In this document: positions 58,955-64,000 of the stretch, piece after piece
How positions within the stretch are numbered: the first letter of the stretch is position 1
How the letters are laid out: the number at the start of each line of letters is the position of its first letter
Origin: JBAIYU01 sp036763085
Lineage (GTDB): Bacteria > Bacillota > Negativicutes > DSM-1736 > Dendrosporobacteraceae
Length of the DNA stretch: 64,000 bases
Direction: 5' to 3'
Assembly: GCF_036763085.1 (NCBI RefSeq)
Contig: NZ_JBAIYU010000009.1
Location: 41,892 to 105,891 of the forward strand
Position numbers and translations under genes: made by a program
The notes under the pieces: model-generated
Told to the model about the DNA's origin: nothing
The model's database searches: none
What the model saw: the letters and a program-made list of their open reading frames with translations, nothing else

Positions 58955-59758
58955 ATGTTGAATACAGCCTTAACTATAGCTGGCTCTGATTCTAGCGGTG
59001 GCGCTGGAATTCAAGCTGATCTAAAAACTTTTGCAGCCCTTGGGGTATTTGGAATGAGCGTAATAACAGCAATTACAGCGCAAAATACTTGTGGAGTTAC
59101 AAATATACGTGATATGGATGCTGAAATTATTGTAGATCAAATTGATGCTATCTATGATGATATAAAGGTTAATGCAGTAAAGATTGGTATGTTGTCAAAT
59201 TCTGAAATAATCAAAACAGTATCCTCGAGTCTAGTTCGTCATGATGCTAAAAATATTATTGTCGATACAGTTATGGTATCTAAAAGTGGAAGTCATCTTT
59301 TGAAAAAAGATGCTATCAACACACTTAAGGAATATTTGATACCCTTAGCCCTAGTGGTTACCCCAAATCTTTATGAGGCATCTGAATTAGTTGGTTTTGA
59401 AGTTGCAAATGAAAACGATATGAGAAATGCAGCTATTAAAATTCATGAAATGGGCTCAAAATATGTAGTGGTCAAAGGTGGGCATTTACCTGGTAATGCT
59501 TGTGACCTACTATATGACGGCAGCGAATTTATCACCTTAGCCAATGAGAGAATTAATACAATACATACACACGGAACTGGTTGTACTTTTTCGTCAGCTA
59601 TTGCTTCTGGACTAGCTAAAGGACTATCGGTCGAAGAAGCAGTTGCTGAAGCTAAAAAGTTTATTACGATGGCTATAACAAATGGTTTTTCACTTGGTAA
59701 AGGTGTCGGCCCAACGCATCATTTTTTTGACTTATATCGTAAAGCTGGTTTATGTTAA
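58955..59758 (+). CDS. thiD: Hydroxymethylpyrimidine/phosphomethylpyrimidine kinase
   Basis: Phosphorylates HMP and HMP-P in thiamine synthesis. 267 residues, ribokinase fold: LTIAGSDSSGGAGIQADLKTF at the N-terminus, GVTNIRDMD, VVTPNLYEASELVG, and the anion hole with catalytic base in THGTGCTFSSAIASGLAKG. ATG behind AGGAAGGAAACACTT. Other thi genes are not in the window; a pyridoxal-kinase role is a known alternative for close homologues. Confidence 0.92.
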   Translation: MLNTALTIAGSDSSGGAGIQADLKTFAALGVFGMSVITAITAQNTCGVTNIRDMDAEIIVDQIDAIYDDIKVNAVKIGMLSNSEIIKTVSSSLVRHDAKNIIVDTVMVSKSGSHLLKKDAINTLKEYLIPLALVVTPNLYEASELVGFEVANENDMRNAAIKIHEMGSKYVVVKGGHLPGNACDLLYDGSEFITLANERINTIHTHGTGCTFSSAIASGLAKGLSVEEAVAEAKKFITMAITNGFSLGKGVGPTHHFFDLYRKAGLC

Positions 59759-59777
59759 GGGTTAATGGAGGTAGGAT

Positions 59778-60140
59778 ATGGCTAGAGTTTTAGTTTGTGA
59801 TGATTCAGCTTTTATGCGAATGATGCTTAAGAAGGTGCTAATCGAAAATGGTCATGAAATAGTAGCTGAGGCAGGGGACGGAAAGCAGGCGGTACAAATG
59901 TACCGTCAACATAAGCCTGACTTAATTACGATGGATATTACTATGCCTAATATGGATGGGATTGAGGCGGTAAGGATTATACACGACGAAAATCCTTTAG
60001 TTAGAATAATAATGGTTACTGCTTTAGGTCAAAAGGCAATAATTACTGATGCACTTAAGGCAGGTGCTTCTGACTTTATTGTAAAACCATTTAATTCGGA
60101 TCAAGTTGTAGAAACTATTCGCAAGGTATTAGCGACATAA
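59778..60140 (+). CDS. CheY-like stand-alone response regulator
   Basis: 120 residues, a single receiver domain: acidic pair in VLVCDDSAFMRMML, phospho-accepting Asp in PDLITMDITMPNMDGIEA, Thr and Lys switch residues in MVTALGQKA and DFIVKPFN. No output domain. Strongly CheY-like, but no chemotaxis gene is near; the orphan kinase at 33158 is too distant to infer pairing. GGAGGTAGGAT before ATG. Confidence 0.9.
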   Translation: MARVLVCDDSAFMRMMLKKVLIENGHEIVAEAGDGKQAVQMYRQHKPDLITMDITMPNMDGIEAVRIIHDENPLVRIIMVTALGQKAIITDALKAGASDFIVKPFNSDQVVETIRKVLAT

Positions 60141-60157
60141 TATATTTACAAAATGTA

Positions 60158-60186
60158 TTGACAAAGAAATAAACAGCTAGTATAAT
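60158..60186 (+). promoter_or_regulatory. tRNA cluster promoter P1
   Basis: Consensus TTGACA (60158-60163), 17-base spacer, TATAAT (60181-60186). Confidence 0.8.
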
Positions 60187-60229
60187 AATCTTTGTTGTCA
60201 CAAGTGCTTAAGAAAAATAAAAAGCAGTA

Positions 60230-60256
60230 TTGACAAGTAACGCGTAGTGATATAAT
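60230..60256 (+). promoter_or_regulatory. tRNA cluster promoter P2
   Basis: TTGACA (60230-60235) and TATAAT (60251-60256), spacer 15 (or TAATAT at 60253, spacer 17), 24 bases before tRNA-Asp. Confidence 0.7.
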
Positions 60257-60279
60257 ATAGATTATGCGTTTAATTATGA

Positions 60280-60356
60280 GGCCCGGTAGTTTAGTTGGTT
60301 AGAATGCCGCCCTGTCACGGCGGAGGTCGTGGGTTCGAGTCCCATCCGGGTCGCCA
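60280..60356 (+). tRNA. tRNA-Asp (anticodon GTC)
   Basis: 77 bases with CCA; same sequence as 54866-54942. Confidence 0.96.
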
Positions 60357-60360
60357 TTTT

Positions 60361-60436
<76 letters not shown>

Positions 60437-60439
60437 TTT

Positions 60440-60514
60440 GCGGAAATAGCTCAGTGGTAGAGCATCGCCTTGCCAAGGCGAGGGTCGCGAGTTCGAATCT
60501 CGTTTTCCGCTCCA
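60440..60514 (+). tRNA. tRNA-Gly (anticodon GCC)
   Basis: 75 bases with CCA; anticodon loop TTGCCAA; one base from the copy at 54946. Confidence 0.96.
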
Positions 60515-60520
60515 TAATAC

Positions 60521-60595
<75 letters not shown>

Positions 60596-60607
60596 AAACT
60601 TTATATT

Positions 60608-60696
60608 GCCGGGGTGGCGGAACTGGCAGACGCAACGGACTTAAAATCCGTCGGGGCGTGAGCTCCGTACCGGTTCGATTCCGGTCCTCGGCACCA
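60608..60696 (+). tRNA. tRNA-Leu (anticodon TAA)
   Basis: 89 bases with CCA and a long variable arm; anticodon loop CTTAAAA. Third leucine isoacceptor in the window. Confidence 0.96.
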
Positions 60697-60702
60697 TTCT
60701 AA

Positions 60703-60734
60703 AAATCACTTCTGAGTAATCAGAAGTTTTTTTG
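60703..60734 (+). terminator. Terminator of the five-tRNA cluster
   Basis: ACTTCTGA / TCAGAAGT stem (60708-60715 with 60720-60727), GTAA loop, TTTTTTT tail. Confidence 0.92.
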
Positions 60735-60905
60735 TGTTTAAAATATGTGTTAAATGTATGCAAACAACACTCTGTGAGGTTTTAGTCATTTTGTTTTTTA
60801 CTAATATGGTTTAAAAGTAGAGGTTCTACTTGAAAGGATTTTTTAGTTTTAGCCCGAATAAAATATTGGTTAAATTTAATTTTTACTTTTACTGAGGAGT
60901 GCAAT

Positions 60906-61817
60906 ATGACTATTAAAGATCAACAAAGTCATTCTGTTACAGGCAATTTACAGAATGTTTTCAATTACACGTTTGTCGAAACTACAATGTATTACTTTAT
61001 TGTTCCAAAGTCTGATAAGTACGCACCAATACGAGTTAGTAAAAAGAACTATAAATGCTCAGCTTGTGGCGAAAGTCATGATGTAAGTTTTAAGCATGAT
61101 GGAAATGTTCATATCGAAAAATCTCGGTTATCAGCTCAAAAGAACCTATATGCAAAACTAGGCTTGAGTTTTCCGGCTGTAGAAAAAGGAGAGCCGATTG
61201 TTTACCAACAAATTGGTTACTGTGAAAATTGTTACGAAAAGTGTTTGAAAAATACTGAAGACGATAGACAAGCAATCTATAATCTATGCAAGCAAGTAAA
61301 TCAGCTTGATAATCAGTTTGTCGTAACTGCTGATGAGCTATTCGATAAAATTATTTTATCTTGGCTTGAAAGTATTACTGATGTAGAACAGCTGACAGAG
61401 TACAATTTGTCAGGCTATATGGCAATTCGTGAAGTACTAGTCAAGCTTATTGTTTCAAATGAGGATGCAGTTCAATATGTAAAAGATTATCAAGAAAAAA
61501 CTGCAGCATTAGCGAAGATGATACATGGGTATTTAACTCGAGTAAATGAAACTAAATTTGATGCTTTCGTTGGGAAGCCTCTGGATATATATGAATCGAT
61601 GGCTGAAGAAATCTATAATGAATATACTGTTTTGTTTCCAGTTGACGGAACACCAAGCATTGAATTTTATTCAGAATCGAATATTTTAAAAGAACGGGTA
61701 ATTATGTTTCTTGATCAGCAACGAATTGATAGTGTAACAATGTTGATTAATGAGACTGGTTTTTCTGATAAATGGGTTGAATGGCTAGCTGAGCGAATTT
61801 CAAAAATAACTGGCTAA
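60906..61817 (+). CDS. Unknown protein with N-terminal zinc-ribbon cysteines
   Basis: 303 residues. Near the N-terminus CSACGESH (about 51-58) and GYCENCYEKC (about 111-120) supply CxxC...CxxC, consistent with a zinc ribbon. The rest is soluble and helical (KIILSWLESITDVEQLTEYN, LVKLIVSNEDAVQYVKDYQEKTAALAKMIHGYL). No catalytic motif seen; family not recognised. ATG behind TGAGGAGTGCAAT. Followed by yjbQ 16 bases on, probably one transcript. Confidence 0.65.
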   Translation: MTIKDQQSHSVTGNLQNVFNYTFVETTMYYFIVPKSDKYAPIRVSKKNYKCSACGESHDVSFKHDGNVHIEKSRLSAQKNLYAKLGLSFPAVEKGEPIVYQQIGYCENCYEKCLKNTEDDRQAIYNLCKQVNQLDNQFVVTADELFDKIILSWLESITDVEQLTEYNLSGYMAIREVLVKLIVSNEDAVQYVKDYQEKTAALAKMIHGYLTRVNETKFDAFVGKPLDIYESMAEEIYNEYTVLFPVDGTPSIEFYSESNILKERVIMFLDQQRIDSVTMLINETGFSDKWVEWLAERISKITG

Positions 61818-61833
61818 TAGGAGTGTTTTTATA

Positions 61834-62220
61834 GTGAAGGTTATTCAACTACGAACACCCAAGACAGGATTGCTTGACATTACTAAGAAAGTCTCAGTTA
61901 TTGCAGCCGAATGTAAGATTCTAAACGGAATGTGCCAAGTTTTTGTGCCGCATACTACGGCTGGTATTACAATCAATGAAAATGCGGATCCAGATGTAAT
62001 CGATGATATGCTTGCGGCCTTTGAAGAAATGGTGCCTAAGCTTCGATATCTTCATAGTGAAGGTAACTCTGCAGCTCATGTCAAGGCTTCTTTAGTCGGA
62101 GCTTCTGTTACAGTACCAATTGTTAACGGCAAATTATATTTAGGAACCTGGCAAGGAATCTATTTTTGTGAATTTGATGGTCCACGGCAGCGTTCGGTTT
62201 GTATTAATATATTAGGCTAG
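61834..62220 (+). CDS. yjbQ: YjbQ family protein (UPF0047)
   Basis: 128 residues with the complete family pattern: GLLDITKKV near the start, QVFVPHTTAGITINENADPDVIDDM, RYLHSEGNSAAHVKASLVGASVTVPI and GTWQGIYFCEFDGPRQRSV at the end, with conserved His in HTTAG and HSEGN. Some members show weak thiamine-phosphate synthase activity, otherwise function is open. GTG start after TAGGAGTGTTTTTATA. Confidence 0.9.
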   Translation: MKVIQLRTPKTGLLDITKKVSVIAAECKILNGMCQVFVPHTTAGITINENADPDVIDDMLAAFEEMVPKLRYLHSEGNSAAHVKASLVGASVTVPIVNGKLYLGTWQGIYFCEFDGPRQRSVCINILG

Positions 62221-62226
62221 CATTTT

Positions 62227-62253
62227 ACTGCTCTCGGACGAGGGCAGTTTTTT
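62227..62253 (+). terminator. Terminator after yjbQ
   Basis: ACTGCTCTCG / CGAGGGCAGT stem (62227-62236 with 62239-62248, closing bases form the loop) followed by TTTTTA. Confidence 0.85.
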
Positions 62254-62298
62254 ATCCATCGAAGGGTATAGGCCTGAAAAAGAAATGAGGGTGTAATT

Positions 62299-63633
62299 TT
62301 GGATCTTTTATTACCAGTCTTAGCAATAGTAAATTTATTAAGTATAATAATACTTACTTTTTTTGTAATACGTTCGGCGAATAGTCGAAAGGATTGGTCC
62401 GTTAGTATTTATAGTATTGAAAAAAGTCTAGAAAGAATTGAAAAATCACTACAAGATGAGATGGCGAAAAGTCGTGTAGAGACTGGAAATAATGCCAGAG
62501 GGCTGCGGGAAGAAGTGTTTAATGCACTAAACCGCTTTAATGAGTCAGTCGTAAGTCGTATGAACGAGAACACTTCAACTCAGATATCTCAGCTAGACAG
62601 TTTTGCTAAGCAGTTAAATCATCTAACGCAAAGGAATGAACAGCGTATTGATAAGCTTAGAGAAACAATCGAGGGACAGTTAAAGGCAATTCAAGAAGAT
62701 AACACCAAAAAATTAGATGAGATGCGCAAAACAGTAGATGAAAAGCTTAACGATACGTTAGAAAAAAGACTGGGTGAAAGTTTTCGTCTTGTAAGCGAAC
62801 GATTAGAGCTGGTTCATAAAGGGCTTGGTGAAATGCAGAATCTTGCTTTGGGAGTAGGTGATCTTAAGCGGGTACTTACAAACGTTAAGACAAGAGGCAT
62901 ATGGGGAGAAATGCAACTAGGTAATTTACTGGATCAAATACTAACTCCTGAACAATATGCACAAAATATTGCAACTAAACCAGGTAGTAACGATAGGGTA
63001 GAGTTTGCTATAAAATTGCCAGGCAGAGATAAAGAGGGAACCGTTGTTTGGTTACCTATCGATGCGAAATTTCCGCAAGAAGATTACCAGCGGTTATTAG
63101 ATGCTCAGGAGCAAGGGGATTTTAATCTAGCTGAAGAGTCGGCCAAAGCATTAGAAAACCGTATTAAAGCTGAAGCCAAAGATATAGCTAGTAAATACAT
63201 AAGCGTACCAGCAACAACAGAATTTGCTATACTATTTCTTCCGATAGAGGGTTTGTATGCAGAAGTTTTACGTCGAGCTGGACTATGCGATATTTTGATG
63301 AGGGAACATAAAGTTATCATTACTGGACCTACTACATTAGCAGCACTGTTAAATAGTTTGCAAATGGGTTTTCGAACATTAGCAATTGAAAAACGGAGTT
63401 CAGAAGTTTGGAGTGTTCTAGGTGCAGTGAAGAGCGAGTTTGGGAAATTTGGTATTCTTTTAGATAAGACCCACAAAAAACTGCAAGAAGCTAGCAATTC
63501 AATTGACACAGCAGCGCGTAAATCACGAACTATTGAAAGGAAACTAAAAGATGTTCAAGAATTGCCTCAAGAAGAGGCCTTGAATATACTTGGAGCATCA
63601 ATTGGTAATACTCAAGAAGAAGAGTGTGAGTAG
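62299..63633 (+). CDS. rmuC: RmuC-type DNA recombination protein
   Basis: 444 residues. N-terminal membrane helix (LLLPVLAIVNLLSIIILTFFVI), a long coiled coil to about 180, and the RmuC nuclease-like domain with TRGIWGEMQLGNLLDQILTPEQY, DRVEFAIKLPGRD, VVWLPIDAKFPQEDYQRL and AILFLPIEGLYAEVLRR (PD-(D/E)xK-like core). Thought to limit recombination at inverted repeats. TTG start at 62299 behind GAGGGTGTAATT. Confidence 0.93.
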   Translation: MDLLLPVLAIVNLLSIIILTFFVIRSANSRKDWSVSIYSIEKSLERIEKSLQDEMAKSRVETGNNARGLREEVFNALNRFNESVVSRMNENTSTQISQLDSFAKQLNHLTQRNEQRIDKLRETIEGQLKAIQEDNTKKLDEMRKTVDEKLNDTLEKRLGESFRLVSERLELVHKGLGEMQNLALGVGDLKRVLTNVKTRGIWGEMQLGNLLDQILTPEQYAQNIATKPGSNDRVEFAIKLPGRDKEGTVVWLPIDAKFPQEDYQRLLDAQEQGDFNLAEESAKALENRIKAEAKDIASKYISVPATTEFAILFLPIEGLYAEVLRRAGLCDILMREHKVIITGPTTLAALLNSLQMGFRTLAIEKRSSEVWSVLGAVKSEFGKFGILLDKTHKKLQEASNSIDTAARKSRTIERKLKDVQELPQEEALNILGASIGNTQEEECE

Positions 63634-63675
63634 AACTAACCGGCAATACCTTGTGGTATTGCCGGTTAGTATTTG
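63634..63675 (+). terminator. Terminator after rmuC
   Basis: A 15-bp perfect stem (63636-63650 with 63655-63669), loop TTGT, followed by TATTT. Confidence 0.88.
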
Positions 63676-63705
63676 AAAGACATTATAATTGGTATAAGAT
63701 ACATA

Positions 63706-64000
63706 TTGACATTATAAGCCGAAAAGTGATATTATAACTGAGCCGCCGATGTCCGGTGGTACGAAATACCAAAATAAATATGTTGACGCGATGAATTGAT
63801 TGTGTTAATATAGATAAGCTGTCACATGGCGGCGAAACAAATAAGGTTGAACGCAAGTTAACCTGAGTGTTCTCTGAAAACTAAACAATGTAAGAAGAAT
63901 TAATGCCAGATGTGCGGTGCTCATTGAGCACAAAACGTTAATCGTGCAAACGAATTAACAAAAGCAATTTCGAATTATAAAGAGCCATCAAGGTTCTTCA
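63706..64000 (+). promoter_or_regulatory. rRNA operon promoters and leader
   Basis: Two promoters: TTGACA 63706-63711 with TATTAT 63730-63735 (spacer 18) and TTGACG 63783-63788 with TAATAT 63806-63811 (spacer 17). A small AGGTT/AACCT hairpin (63843-63863) is followed by a boxA-like TGTTCTCTGAAAACTAA (about 63868-63885), the antitermination signal typical of rrn leaders in Bacillota. The remaining leader continues to the window end; mature 16S sequence is not reached. Confidence 0.75.

Overview
The window reads as low-GC chromosomal DNA of a Bacillota bacterium. An anaerobic, spore-forming-type lineage such as the Negativicutes (Sporomusa/Pelosinus-like) fits best: it has a B12-dependent ribonucleotide reductase, SepF, a PyrK/PyrD dihydroorotate dehydrogenase, PyrR-type attenuators, U32 peptidase, an in-frame UGA selenoprotein and many TTG starts. 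The taxonomic guess is inference from gene content only. Most of the window is housekeeping DNA; no phage, IS element or CRISPR array was seen.

Layout. 1-12 kb: 3' end of ilvD, M20 amidohydrolase, ferredoxin, trmL, a TIM-barrel endonuclease-IV-like protein, ylbF-like, murB, beta-CASP ribonuclease-like protein, typA (behind a leader terminator), nrdJ and sepF. 11.7-12.2 kb: a fosX-type fosfomycin hydrolase relic broken by three single-base insertions. 12.2-16.9 kb: a structured element (E1), a small membrane protein, then leftward genes for a class III aminotransferase, a U32 peptidase and a signal-less ABC-type binding protein. 17.1-26 kb: dnaE, a YdcF-like protein, a DUF2007-like protein, a second copy of the structured element (E2) in opposite orientation directly in front of pyk, an unknown membrane-anchored protein and an acyltransferase.

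26-33 kb is the least ordinary part: a peroxiredoxin coupled to a CC/Se-family selenoprotein, many small or unknown genes (phage ABA-sandwich protein, hemerythrin, 53-aa protein), three tandem genes for nearly identical 37-aa single-span membrane peptides preceded by an operator-like array of half-sites with exact 11-bp period, an ASCH-like protein and a tRNA-Leu. 33-42 kb: orphan PAS histidine kinase, an L,D-transpeptidase whose ribosome-binding site lies in a hairpin, polA-mutM-coaE, a lytic transglycosylase, an oligopeptide-type binding lipoprotein and tRNA-Leu.

42.5-54 kb: a PPC-domain protein and a D-2-hydroxyacid dehydrogenase, then the complete de novo UMP operon pyrB-pyrC-carA-carB-pyrK-pyrD-pyrF-pyrE, controlled by a leader with two promoters and three PyrR-binding loops; genes overlap or abut throughout. 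54-64 kb: HhH-GPD glycosylase, two tRNA clusters (Asp-Gly-Trp and Asp-Phe-Gly-Cys-Leu), DUF1540 protein, an SsuABC/ThiXYZ-type ABC transporter, an internally duplicated unknown protein, thiD, a CheY-like protein, an unknown zinc-ribbon protein, yjbQ and rmuC. The window ends inside the leader of an rRNA operon (two promoters and a boxA visible; the 16S gene would start beyond position 64000).
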